This document shows, piece by piece, positions 17,961 to 25,756 of a DNA stretch of 64,000 bases. A program made the translations under genes and the position numbers. The stretch comes from Miltoncostaea sp963823515. GTDB lineage: Bacteria; Actinomycetota; Thermoleophilia; Miltoncostaeales; Miltoncostaeaceae. Location of the stretch: NCBI GenBank assembly GCA_963823515.1, contig CAWGMB010000001.1, forward strand, positions 62,001-126,000, in the 5' to 3' direction. The notes under the pieces are model-generated. The model worked only from the letters and a program-made list of their open reading frames with translations, was not told the origin of the DNA and searched no databases. The stretch's first letter is position 1; the number at the start of each line of letters is the position of its first letter.

Positions 17961-18356
17961 GTGAGATCGGAGGACCAGCTGACACCGACGGCACCGCGTG
18001 TCCTCGTGGTCGACGACTCCGCCGAGTTGCGGCGCTTCATGGTCCTGGTGCTCGAGCGCGCGGGCATCGTCGCCGAGTCGGCGGCCGACGGCGAGGCCGC
18101 CCTGGAACGGGCCCGCGGGGCCCCGCCGGACGTCGTGGTCACCGACCTGCGTCTGCCGGGGATCGACGGCCTCGAGACCTGTCGTCGCCTGGCGGGTATC
18201 TGCGGCGCCCGGACCGTTCTGGTCTCGGGCGCCCCGATCAGCGCAGCGATGGCCGGGCTGGTTGACGCCGTGCTGGAGAAGCCCTTCCCGCCGTCCGCCC
18301 TCGTCGAGCGCGTGCGCGCGCTCGCCGCCGACGGCCCGAGAGAGCCCGCGGGCTGA
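17961..18356 (+). CDS. single-domain response regulator (receiver only)
   Basis: A 131-residue protein that is one receiver (CheY-like) domain. The acidic pair is in VLVVDDSAEL, the phospho-acceptor Asp in VVTDLRLPGIDG, the Thr/Ser in VLVSGA and the Lys in VLEKPF. The start GTG at 17961 follows GGGAGGGG with 7 bases spacing. With no output domain it probably passes phosphate to, or competes with, other relay proteins. The adjacent Hpt and OmpR-type genes on the opposite strand are likely partners. No histidine kinase is in the window. Confidence 0.88.
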   Translation: MRSEDQLTPTAPRVLVVDDSAELRRFMVLVLERAGIVAESAADGEAALERARGAPPDVVVTDLRLPGIDGLETCRRLAGICGARTVLVSGAPISAAMAGLVDAVLEKPFPPSALVERVRALAADGPREPAG

Positions 18357-18390
18357 CCCGTCCCGGGGCATCCCCCCGCGGGCGCCCGGC

Positions 18391-18735
18391 TCACTCCAGG
18401 CCGTGCAGCAGGTCCTCGAGCGCGTCGCGCACGCGCCCGCACTCCGCCTCGAGCTCTTCCAACGCCTCGGGTGTCGCGGTCCGGTCGTCGCGTGCCAGCA
18501 CCTCGATCTCGCGGCAGCGCGCGGCGAGCCCAGCGGCGCCCACCAGCGAGCTCGGCGACCCGAGGGCATGGGCCGCCCGGCCGAGCGCCGCAGCATCGGG
18601 GGCCCCCAGCACGGCGTCGCGCCGGCCCTCGAGCTGTGCGAGGTAGAGCTCCAGGATCTCGTCCGCCCCGGGCCGCCCGCCCATCTCGTCGATGAGCGAG
18701 TCCAGTCCGCCGGGTTCGAGCGGCCCCTCGTTCAG
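18391..18735 (-). CDS. Hpt (histidine phosphotransfer) domain protein
   Basis: A 114-residue four-helix phosphotransfer protein. The phosphorylatable His is in AAHALGSPSSLVGA, the equivalent of the HxLKGSS motif, with GLAARCREIE in the next helix. Two starts are possible. ATG 18684 cuts off the first Hpt helix. CTG 18735 follows GGGAG by 7-8 bases, overlaps the stop of the upstream response regulator as CTGA, and adds LNEGPLEPGGLDSLIDE, which fits the missing helix. I use the CTG. It presumably shuttles phosphate between receivers in a multistep relay; its kinase is elsewhere. Confidence 0.78.
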   Translation of the reverse strand: MNEGPLEPGGLDSLIDEMGGRPGADEILELYLAQLEGRRDAVLGAPDAAALGRAAHALGSPSSLVGAAGLAARCREIEVLARDDRTATPEALEELEAECGRVRDALEDLLHGLE

Positions 18736-19433
18736 CTTCCGTCTCCCATCCGGTAGCCGACGCCCCGCACGGTGCGCACGTATCCCGCGCCGATCTTGCG
18801 CCGCAGGTTGGAGATGTGGACGTCGACGACGTGGTCGTCCCCGTACCAGTTCGCCCCCCAGATCCCCTCGAGGAGGGCGGCGCGCGTGACGACGACCCGC
18901 GGCTGGAGGGTCAGCGCGTCGAGGAGGTCGAACTCGATGCGCGTCAGCGCGACGACCTCGCCGTCGACGCGGGCCTCGCGCGCGGCGGCGTCCACCTCCA
19001 GGGCCCCGATGCGCCGGGTGGGCTCCTCGGCGGGCCCCTGGGCGGCGGCGCCGCGCGGGCGGCGCAGCATGGCGCGCGCGCGGGCGACGATCTCGCGGCC
19101 CGACGCGGGCTTGGTGACGTAGTCGTCGGCGCCCGCGGCCAGCCCCACCAGGGTGTCGATCTCCTCCTGGCGGGACGTCAGCATGATCACGTAGGCGTCG
19201 CTGAAGGTGCGCAGCCGCCGGCAGACCTCGACGCCGTCCAGCGTCGGGAGGCCGAGGTCGAGGACCACGACGTCGGGCGGCCGGGCGCGCGCCGCCTCGA
19301 GCGCGGCGTCGCCGTCGCCGGCCTCCTCCACCTCGAAGCCGTCGGCGCTGAGCGCGCGCTCGAGCACGCGCCTCACCTCGGGCGCGTCGTCGACCAGCAG
19401 GGCGCGCAGCCGCCGCGTGTGCGCCGGGCTCAC
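18732..19433 (-). CDS. OmpR/PhoB-family response regulator
   Basis: A 233-residue two-domain regulator. The receiver (residues 8-125) has ALLVDDAPEV, the acceptor Asp in VVVLDLGLPTLDG, LTSR and the conserved Lys in YVTKP. The winged-helix output (about 135-230) contains EVVALTRIEFDLLDAL, WYGDDHVVDVHISNLRRKIG and YVRTVRGVGYRMG. The start GTG at 19433 overlaps the stop of an upstream relic ORF (GTGA), and its own stop overlaps the Hpt gene. The three frames are therefore one translationally coupled unit. Targets are unknown. Confidence 0.92.
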   Translation of the reverse strand: MSPAHTRRLRALLVDDAPEVRRVLERALSADGFEVEEAGDGDAALEAARARPPDVVVLDLGLPTLDGVEVCRRLRTFSDAYVIMLTSRQEEIDTLVGLAAGADDYVTKPASGREIVARARAMLRRPRGAAAQGPAEEPTRRIGALEVDAAAREARVDGEVVALTRIEFDLLDALTLQPRVVVTRAALLEGIWGANWYGDDHVVDVHISNLRRKIGAGYVRTVRGVGYRMGDGS

Positions 19434-19690
19434 GCGGCCACCGGCGCCGGCCGTCCGAACAGGCATCCCTGGGCGAGCGGCACCCTCAGGTCGCCTGCGA
19501 CGACGGCGAGGCCGCCCGCCCGGTCCTCGACGGCCGCCTTGCCGTCGCGCAGCGCCGCCCGCCCCCCGCGGCCGGTCGCGCGCCCGCGCGCGGCGAACCC
19601 TTCGCGCGTCGGGGCTCGTGCGACGAGGCGGCGCATGTCGTCGTCGACCATGAGCACCAGTGACGCGGAGCGCTCCGAACCCATCCTCAC
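19430..19690 (-). pseudogene. relic of a receiver-EAL protein
   Basis: An 86-codon frame whose N-terminal part reads as the start of a receiver domain (VLMVDDDMRRLVARAPTREG). Its last 20 residues read as the end of an EAL domain (DLRVPLAQGCLFGRPAPVAA; family ends resemble LGVxLAQGYLFGRPAP). The several hundred residues expected between are missing. It keeps a start (GTG 19690 or ATG 19684, after GGGGGTGAGG) and overlaps the regulator's GTG by four bases. It may still be translated to deliver ribosomes to that gene. This is inference from motif reading; it could also be a small novel protein. Confidence 0.55.
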
Positions 19691-20168
19691 CCCCGGCGAC
19701 AGTATGAATCACGCGATTCGCGCCGACGACGCCGACCGAGAGGTCCGGATGCCGGGCTCGACGCAGCCCACCTCGATATCAACGGTCCCACCGAAAGTAT
19801 CAAGGATCACAAGCGCCTCGAAATCCCTGTCGGATGAGGGGAGTCGACGGATCCGGGATCGACCGCACCGCCCCTCCGCGCCGCCGGTTCACCCGAACCC
19901 GCGATGTCCGGGATCAGCGCCGGGAACCCATCCGCGCCGGGGCGTTCCGGATCGAGGCCGAGGTGGCGTGGCGCTCCCGTCCGGTCGCACGGGGGCGGAC
20001 ATGATCCGATCCACACGTGCGTCCCCGATCCGGTGACCAGGCCCGGCCGCTCGATCGGGGTGACCGCGCCGCGTGTCCTGCGGCGCCCTCGCGCGCCCCT
20101 CGGGCCGGCCGAGCCGTCCCGCGCGCGGCCCGTCTGCCCCGCCGCTCAAGTCGCCGCGCCTGCTGCCG
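19691..20168. other. intergenic region between divergent units
   Basis: About 480 bases separating the response-regulator operon (minus) from the sugar-dehydrogenase gene (plus). No gene is convincing. A relatively AT-rich part near 19785-19810 carries two direct copies of TATCAA about 22 bases apart, possibly a regulator site or promoter. Nothing else is recognisable. Confidence 0.45.
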
Positions 20169-21695
20169 ATGGCCGCGGGCATGCCCCACACCTCCGCACT
20201 CCGCCGCGCCCTCGGCGCCCTCGCCCCCGTCGTCTCGGTCCTCGTCGCGCTCGCCTGCGCCGCCACGGCCTCGGCCGCCCCACTCGCGCGTGCGAGCGGC
20301 GCGCCCGCCGTGTCGGTGATCACCACCGGGCTCGACATACCGTGGGACATCGCCTTCCTGCCCGACGGCCGGGCGCTCGTGACCGAGCGCACCGGTGCGG
20401 TGCGCATCGTGTCGGCGGGAGGCGCCCTCGCACCGACCCCGGCCGCGCGACTCACCGTGAGCCAGAACGGGGAGGGGGGCCTGCTGGGCATCGCCCTGGA
20501 CCCCGGCTACTCGGCCGCAACGCCCTTCGTCTATCTCACCGCGACGGTGGGCACCGAGATGCAGGTGCAGCGCTGGCGCTTCGCCGCCGACCGGCTGGTG
20601 AAGGACGGCGTCGTCATCGGCGGCATCACCATGGGCTCGATCCACTCGTCCGGCCGGGTCCGCTTCGGCCCCGACGGAGCGATGTACGTGGGCACGGGCG
20701 ACGCGGGCGACGGCTGGAGGGCCCAGTCGACCGCGGTCCCGAACGGCAAGGTGCTGCGCGTCCCCGCGGGCGCCTATCGCGGCGCCACGGTGACACCTGC
20801 CTTCTACGCCACCGGCCTGCGCAACCCCCAGGGCTTCGCGTGGCAGCCGGGGACGGGCCGCTTCTTCTCGACCGACCACGGCCCGAGCGGCTTCGACGGC
20901 CCGAGCGGCGACGACGAGCTCGACCTGATCGTCGAGGGGGCCAATTACGGATGGCCCTACGTTCGTGGCGCCGACCACGGGCGCTACACGGCGCCGGTCC
21001 ACCTCTGGCCGACGACGATCGCCCCCTCGGGGCTTGAGTTCGTGTCACTCCCGGGCTCCACCTGGACCGGCAAGGCGCTGGTGGCCGGGCTGAGGGGCAA
21101 GGTGCTCCGGCTCCTCACCTTCGATGGCGCGCGCGTCGTGGCCGACGAGCCGCTCCTGCAGGACGCATACGGACGGCTGCGCAGCGTCACCGAGGCCCCG
21201 GACGGCGCGATCTGGGTGACCACGAGCAACCGCGACGGACGCGGGACGCCTGTCGCCACCGACGACCGGATCATCCGGATCGTCCCGCCCGCCGGCGCCC
21301 CCGCCGGGTCGCCGTCCCTCCCCCTCGAGGCGAGCCAGTCCCCGCACGCCGCCCCGGGCACGGTCCCCGCTCCGGCGGCGAAGCCGCCCGCCGGCGGCTC
21401 CCGCCCCCTCGTCCGCAAGCGGCCGAGGCTCTCGCGCCCCGTCGCCCCCCGCGCCGTCCGCGTCCGCTCGGCGGTGCGCATCCGGGCCCGGTTCACCGGT
21501 CCCTTCTCCGGCCGCGTCGCGCTGCAGATGCGGCGCGCGAAGCGCTGGGTGACGGTCGGCGTGACCAAGCCCCGCTCACGTGTCGTCCGATTCGCCTTCC
21601 GCCCGAGCAGCCCGGGCATCCGCGTCATGCGCCTCCGGTACCGGGCCGCGGGCCGTACCCTGAACTCCCGGATCATCGTGAGGGTCCGGGCATAG
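20169..21695 (+). CDS. secreted PQQ-dependent sugar dehydrogenase family protein
   Basis: A 508-residue exported six-bladed beta-propeller of the soluble glucose/sorbosone dehydrogenase family, which oxidises sugars with PQQ. A signal peptide covers residues 1-37 (basic start, ALAPVVSVLVALACAATASA, cut before APLA). Propeller motifs include GLDIPWDIAFLPDGRALVTER, GEGGLLGIALDPGY, HSSGRVRFGPDGAMYVGTGD, ATGLRNPQGFAW and GANYGWPYVRG. After a Pro-rich linker a ~90-residue beta domain follows, probably for cell-surface attachment. The start ATG at 20169 gives a good signal peptide; ATG 20181 would too. No Shine-Dalgarno is seen. The acceptor sugar is not predictable. Confidence 0.88.
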   Translation: MAAGMPHTSALRRALGALAPVVSVLVALACAATASAAPLARASGAPAVSVITTGLDIPWDIAFLPDGRALVTERTGAVRIVSAGGALAPTPAARLTVSQNGEGGLLGIALDPGYSAATPFVYLTATVGTEMQVQRWRFAADRLVKDGVVIGGITMGSIHSSGRVRFGPDGAMYVGTGDAGDGWRAQSTAVPNGKVLRVPAGAYRGATVTPAFYATGLRNPQGFAWQPGTGRFFSTDHGPSGFDGPSGDDELDLIVEGANYGWPYVRGADHGRYTAPVHLWPTTIAPSGLEFVSLPGSTWTGKALVAGLRGKVLRLLTFDGARVVADEPLLQDAYGRLRSVTEAPDGAIWVTTSNRDGRGTPVATDDRIIRIVPPAGAPAGSPSLPLEASQSPHAAPGTVPAPAAKPPAGGSRPLVRKRPRLSRPVAPRAVRVRSAVRIRARFTGPFSGRVALQMRRAKRWVTVGVTKPRSRVVRFAFRPSSPGIRVMRLRYRAAGRTLNSRIIVRVRA

Positions 21696-21783
21696 GAGCC
21701 CTCACGCCACCACCCGGGGCCTCCTGCGTGCTTGACTCGTCCCCATCGGGAGCGCGGGTGCGTCCCGCGACAGGGGGGGATTG

Positions 21784-22485
21784 ATGCGCGCTCTGGCGAG
21801 ACGGGTGACCCCCTCGATGGTGATCGCCTGCATCGCGCTGGGTGTCGCGCTGAGCGGCTCCTCCGTCGCCGCGAACGTCAAGAACGCGATCAACGGCTCG
21901 CGGGTGGCGAAGAACACGCTGCCCGGCAATCGCGTCAAGTCGGGTTCGCTCCCCGCCAACAAGATCGTCAGGAACTCCCTCACCGGGCGCCAGATCAACG
22001 AGTCCCGCCTGCGCCGCGTACCCAAGGCCAGGGTCGCGCAGAGGGCCCTCGACGCGGCCGCCCTCGGCGGGCGGCCCGCGAGCGCCTATCGCCCGCTGGC
22101 CGGCGGGCCGATCCCGTCCGGTACGACCGTGAGCGGCGCCTTCGGGCTCTCCGCGAACGTCATCGGGGCCACGGGGGTCGACCTGCGCCAGGTCGTCAGC
22201 CTCCCCGGCCTCGCGACCACCGACCTGACGTCGGCCACGGTCAACTTCGGGAACGCGGCCGCGGTCGGTGACGCCGATCCGTCGTGCACGGGGACGGCCG
22301 CCGCCCCGACGGCGCCCCCCGGGCGGGTGTGCCTCTACCTGTCCGCCTCGGTTGGGATGAGCACCACCGTGACCGGTGAGGCGATCCCCCTCCTGGCCGG
22401 GAGCCGCACGGGCTTCGTGGTGCAGGCGGTGCAGAGCGATCCCGCGACCGGCGTCTTCGGCTCCTGGGCGTACACCGCGCAGTAG
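21784..22485 (+). CDS. exported protein with short N-terminal repeats
   Basis: A 233-residue secreted or surface protein of a type common in Thermoleophilia. The signal peptide is MRALARRVTPSMVIACIALG with ALSGSSVAA. It is followed by degenerate ~10-residue repeats of the form KNxxNGSRVxKNTLPGxxVKxGSL that end in a conserved RRVPKARVAQRALDAAALGG. The C-terminal half is a beta-rich domain with one cysteine pair (PSCTG ... GRVCLYL). Function unknown. The start ATG at 21784 follows AGGGGGG; an in-frame TTG precedes it directly. It lies 88 bases after the sugar dehydrogenase, so the two may be co-expressed. Confidence 0.85.
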   Translation: MRALARRVTPSMVIACIALGVALSGSSVAANVKNAINGSRVAKNTLPGNRVKSGSLPANKIVRNSLTGRQINESRLRRVPKARVAQRALDAAALGGRPASAYRPLAGGPIPSGTTVSGAFGLSANVIGATGVDLRQVVSLPGLATTDLTSATVNFGNAAAVGDADPSCTGTAAAPTAPPGRVCLYLSASVGMSTTVTGEAIPLLAGSRTGFVVQAVQSDPATGVFGSWAYTAQ

Positions 22486-22538
22486 GCGGGCCGCTTCGGT
22501 CATCCCGCAGACTCGATGCGGGCGGGCGCGGATGGTGG

Positions 22539-22557
22539 GTCCCCGCCCGCCGGGGAC
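22539..22557. terminator. short hairpin after the exported protein gene
   Basis: GTCCCCG, loop CCCGC, CGGGGAC: a 7-bp GC stem about 54 bases after the stop at 22485, without a T-tract. It is a weak terminator candidate. Confidence 0.3.
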
Positions 22558-22679
22558 GATGGGCGCCACTCGGCGCGCGCCCGGCGCGCCGGCCGGCGAG
22601 GGGGATCGCATGGGGCCCAGGGATGGAGCGCACGGTCGCCGCAGGGCCGCGGGGGCCGCCCGGCGGACGGGAGCCGGCG

Positions 22680-24023
22680 ATGTCGGCTGAGCGCGCCGCC
22701 GCCCCCGGCCTCGGGGCAGCGCCGCCCGGAATGGTCGATGCGCTGCAGTACCCGTTCTTCCAGACGGTCTTCGACCGTAAGAGCCGCCGCGTGGGGCTCG
22801 GCATGACGGTGGGCTCGGAGGTCCTCGAGTACGCGAGCCCCTATGCGCCGGTGCCGTTGTCGGAGCTGGAGGAGGCCCTTCTGTGCGTTGCGGGCACCGG
22901 CCTCACGGGCCTGAACCTCGGCGACCTCGACCCCGCGCGTGGGATGAGCACGCTGGTGCAGTGGACCACGCGCACCTGGCCGAGCTCGTGCTCCAACCAC
23001 GGCACCGAGCTCTTCTTCACCAACGACGACGGCCTCTACATGCTTCGGATGTTCGACCTCGTGCCCGAGGAGGGCGAGGTGGCGACGCTCTCGGGCAAGC
23101 CGCTCGATGCTCAGGTCGACTGGCTGCTCGAGATGTACCGGCGCGCGAAGATGGAACTGCAGCCGGGCCGGGCGCCGTTGCCGACGACGCTGCCGGGACT
23201 CTTCGACTTCAACCAGTGGAACGCGAACCAGCCGGGGACGACCCTCTTCGTGCCGGTCACCAACACCACGCTCGAGTACATCAACCTGCTGTTCATCTAC
23301 CTCTCGCGCAGCTACGGCTTCTCGTTGGTGGACGAGCGAAACGGCCGCCGCTCCGCGGGCCTGCAGTCCGCGCTCGACTCGGGGCGCCTCGACCCGGCGC
23401 GGCAGATGGGGATCATCGAGCTCGAGCAGCGGGTGCTGTCCATGCTTGTGGTCGAGCAGGCGTTCATCTGTCAGAACATCAACCTCGCCCTGCAGGCGCT
23501 GGGCCTCGGGGGCTGGACGTTCACCGGCTACCTGGCGCGCTTCATCATGGGGGGCGGCGACGTGCCCGGGCTCGGCTTCCGCTTCGCCGAGGCGGCGAAC
23601 GGCACCACGCACCCCGTCGGGCGGGACGGGGTCTTCGAGGCCTTCACGCCGCCCTACTACGCCGACATGCACGAGGCGGTCGACCACTTCATGGAGGTCA
23701 AGTGGTCGTCGTTCGACGCGTCCGTTCCCAAGCCGTACCTGGAGCCCGACAGGGTGGTCGGGGCGGTGCCGCGACCACACGACGACACGGTCGATCTCGT
23801 CAAGCGCTACTGCCAGTACGTCTACGAGACCTACGGGCGCTTCCCGGTCGATGTCGACCCCATGTACCAGCGTCTCACCGTGCAGGGTCAGCACGCCGAC
23901 CCGGACTTCTACGCGCACTTCTATCCGCCGGGGGCCCTCACCGAGCAGCATCTCGAGCACTTCGCCCGCTGGCACCCCGACCTCGCGGGACCGGACGGAC
24001 GGCCTCCGCGCAGGGAGGCCTGA
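22680..24023 (+). CDS. hypothetical protein, possibly nitroreductase-like
   Basis: A 447-residue soluble protein I cannot assign. The start (FFQTVFDRKSRRVGLGMTVG then SPYAPVPLSELEEALL) is laid out like the opening of SagB-type nitroreductases: paired arginines, a short variable stretch, and a P-L-S-E-LE helix. LFFTNDDGLYML recalls the strand after their flavin site. No full flavin-binding signature is evident. The rest has aromatic-rich segments (FNQWNANQPGTTLFVPVTN, FTPPYYADMHEAVDHFMEVK). ATG 22680 follows GGGAG by 6 bases and is chosen over ATG 22623. A 25-base palindrome follows the gene. Confidence 0.75.
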   Translation: MSAERAAAPGLGAAPPGMVDALQYPFFQTVFDRKSRRVGLGMTVGSEVLEYASPYAPVPLSELEEALLCVAGTGLTGLNLGDLDPARGMSTLVQWTTRTWPSSCSNHGTELFFTNDDGLYMLRMFDLVPEEGEVATLSGKPLDAQVDWLLEMYRRAKMELQPGRAPLPTTLPGLFDFNQWNANQPGTTLFVPVTNTTLEYINLLFIYLSRSYGFSLVDERNGRRSAGLQSALDSGRLDPARQMGIIELEQRVLSMLVVEQAFICQNINLALQALGLGGWTFTGYLARFIMGGGDVPGLGFRFAEAANGTTHPVGRDGVFEAFTPPYYADMHEAVDHFMEVKWSSFDASVPKPYLEPDRVVGAVPRPHDDTVDLVKRYCQYVYETYGRFPVDVDPMYQRLTVQGQHADPDFYAHFYPPGALTEQHLEHFARWHPDLAGPDGRPPRREA

Positions 24024-24044
24024 GTCTGAGCCTGGGGAGCGTGC

Positions 24045-24069
24045 GACGATCCGGGCGGCCCGGATCGTC
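24045..24069. repeat. 25-base near-perfect palindrome
   Basis: GACGATCCGGGC, one base, then GCCCGGATCGTC. It lies 21 bases after one gene and 16 bases before the leader ORF of the next SDR gene, so it may be a terminator hairpin or an operator. The absence of a loop favours a dimeric regulator site. Confidence 0.5.
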
Positions 24070-24085
24070 AACGCAGGAGGTCGTC

Positions 24086-24121
24086 GTGATCGTGAGAGCC
24101 CCGTCGCAGGTGCGGCCGTGA
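24086..24121 (+). CDS. 11-codon leader ORF coupled to the SDR gene
   Basis: GTG-started mini-ORF (MIVRAPSQVRP) with a perfect AGGAGG five bases upstream. Its TGA overlaps the SDR start as GTGA. The SDR gene has only a weak ribosome site, so coupling is likely. Confidence 0.4.
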   Translation: MIVRAPSQVRP

Positions 24122-24819
24122 GCGCGCTGGAGGGAAGGGTGGCCCTCGTCACCGGCGCGAGCCGCGGCATCGGCGCCGCCGTCGCGAGGGCCTTCGCCGA
24201 GGGCGGCGGCCGGGTCGCCGCGCTCTCGCGGGGGGGCGGCGACCCCGGCGTGCCAGGGGTCGTCCCGATCGCCTGCGATCTGCGCGACCGCGCGGCGGTG
24301 GTGTCCGCAGCCGACCGCGTGGCGGCCGAGATGGGTGGCATCGACATCGTCGTCCCCAACGCCGGCGTCGCCAGCTACGGATCGTTCCTGTCGCTCAGCC
24401 CCGAGGACGTGGACGAGATGGTCGACGTCAACGTCAAGGGCACGCTCCACACGCTGCAGGCCGCGCTGCCCCACCTGCTGCGCAGCCCTGCGGCCGACGT
24501 GGTCATACTGGCCTCGGAGGCGGGACGGCGCGGGCTCCCCGGCGAGACGGTCTACTGCGCCACGAAGTTCGCGCAGGTGGGCCTCGGCCGCGCGCTCGAC
24601 CACGAGCTGCGCGAGGTGGGCGTGCGCTGCACCAACGTGTGCCCCGGCGGGGTCGCGACCGGCTTCGCCGTCGGGCGGGGGCGCGACCCCGAGGACGAGG
24701 TCGGGATGATGAGCGCCGAGGAGGTCGCCGACGTCGTGATGTTCGTCGTGACGCGCCCGCGCGGCATGCGGCTGCTCGAGGTCGCCCTGCGTCCCATGAC
24801 GGAGGCCTCCTGGGGATGA
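24118..24819 (+). CDS. SDR family oxidoreductase
   Basis: A 233-residue classical short-chain dehydrogenase. It has TGASRGIG near residues 12-19, NAG in VVPNAGVASYG, the catalytic Ser in VVILASEAG, and YCATKFA as the YxxxK pair. PGGV after the last strand marks the substrate loop. It is similar in length to the SDR at 5851 but not closely alike. The start GTG at 24118 overlaps the leader ORF stop. Its 3' end abuts, tail to tail, a decayed radical-SAM gene on the other strand. The substrate is unknown. Confidence 0.9.
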   Translation: MSALEGRVALVTGASRGIGAAVARAFAEGGGRVAALSRGGGDPGVPGVVPIACDLRDRAAVVSAADRVAAEMGGIDIVVPNAGVASYGSFLSLSPEDVDEMVDVNVKGTLHTLQAALPHLLRSPAADVVILASEAGRRGLPGETVYCATKFAQVGLGRALDHELREVGVRCTNVCPGGVATGFAVGRGRDPEDEVGMMSAEEVADVVMFVVTRPRGMRLLEVALRPMTEASWG

Positions 24820-25348
24820 GCCGCGGCTCCGGCCCGGGTCGCGCCGCGGGGGCGATCTCCGCGTCGGTGAGGTGGCACCCCGGGTCGGAGCCCTCCATCC
24901 CGGCCCCGGACGCGAGCGCCCGCGAGGCCAGCCCGCCTCCGCACACGTCGAGGAAGCGGCAGGCCGAGCAGCGCCCGGTGAGGTTGTCGGAGCGCCGGCG
25001 CAGCCGCGCGAGCTGCTCGGGTGGGTCGGTCCAGATCTGCGAGAGCGGGCGCTCGCGCACCGAGCCGAGGTCGTCACCGACCCAGAACTGGTCGGGCTCA
25101 CGCGCCCCTCCGATGCCCTCGCCCTCGACGATCGAGAAGATCTCCGGCAGCACGACGATCGAGGTCGCGGTGAGGGCGACCCTCGAGCCCACCGGCACGC
25201 CCTCCTGCCTGAGGGCGCGCATGGCGGCCATCGAGCGGCGTGCGGTGGAGTCGGAGCTGCAGTAGTGGCAGGCGAGGTTGCACCGCCGGGTGCTGTTCCA
25301 GACCACCGCGGGGGCGGCACTCGGCACCGGAGCGGAGAGCGCTCCCAT
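24820..25348 (-). pseudogene. decayed radical SAM/SPASM protein (copy 2)
   Basis: The frame opens with a normal radical-SAM start (VVWNSTRRCNLACHYCSSDS, the CxxxCxxC cluster). It then shows only MRALRQEGVPVGSRVALTAT and IFSIVEGEGI from the barrel before jumping to a SPASM domain (DDLGSVRERPLSQIW, then CSACRFLDVCGGG and GCHLTDAEI). About 200 barrel residues are missing in at least two deletions. There is no proper 3' end, because the frame runs on antisense through the SDR gene. The pattern resembles NirJ/AhbD-type heme-decarboxylase relatives. The upstream frame at 25403-25622 is a second relic of the same class. Confidence 0.7.
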
Positions 25349-25402
25349 CGCCGTGGCGCAGGCCGTCCGTGGTGCTCGGACGCCCCAGCAGGGCGGTCAC
25401 GT

Positions 25403-25622
25403 TCAGCACGCGTCCTCCGGGTGGATGCAGGCGGCGTCCACGCCGAGAGCGTCGCCCGGCGCCTCGCAGGCGCGCCGGGTCGCGCAGGGACCGCACGAGG
25501 GGTGAGTCGCGGTGGCGGTCGGCCGGCGCGTGGTGGCGCACATCGCCCGCCGGCAGCGGCAGGAAGCCGCTGGAGCAGGCCTTGCCGTAGTGCGAGATGC
25601 ACATGAAGCCCTTGGCGTCGTT
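25403..25622 (-). pseudogene. decayed radical SAM/SPASM protein (copy 1, C-terminal fragment)
   Basis: A fragment with the SPASM-side signature AKGFMCISHYGKACSSGFLP, LPAGDVR and DSPLVRSLRDPARLRG. A frameshift plus deletion removes the cysteine-rich segment. In the next frame the ending continues as EAPGDALGVDAACIHPEDAC with a TGA at 25403. The radical-SAM barrel that should precede residue 1 is absent. Functional relatives read GxGFVFISHTGEVYPSGFLP. It lies directly upstream of the second relic, so a two-gene operon once stood here. Family assignment is from recalled motifs. Confidence 0.6.
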
Positions 25623-25756
25623 GGCCCGCCCGGCCTCGGACCCGCCAGCGGGCCGCGGGAACGGGGCGCTCCGGGCGAGTCCGACGGCCGGGGCGCCCCG
25701 CCTCATCGGGCGAACCCCACCGCGCGCTGCGGGCGCCGTATCCACCCCGCCGGACG

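Noticed and set aside
19785..19812. Promoter with two TTGATA boxes on the minus strand
   Set aside because: The second box does not match a -10 hexamer well; left as an uncertain repeat only.
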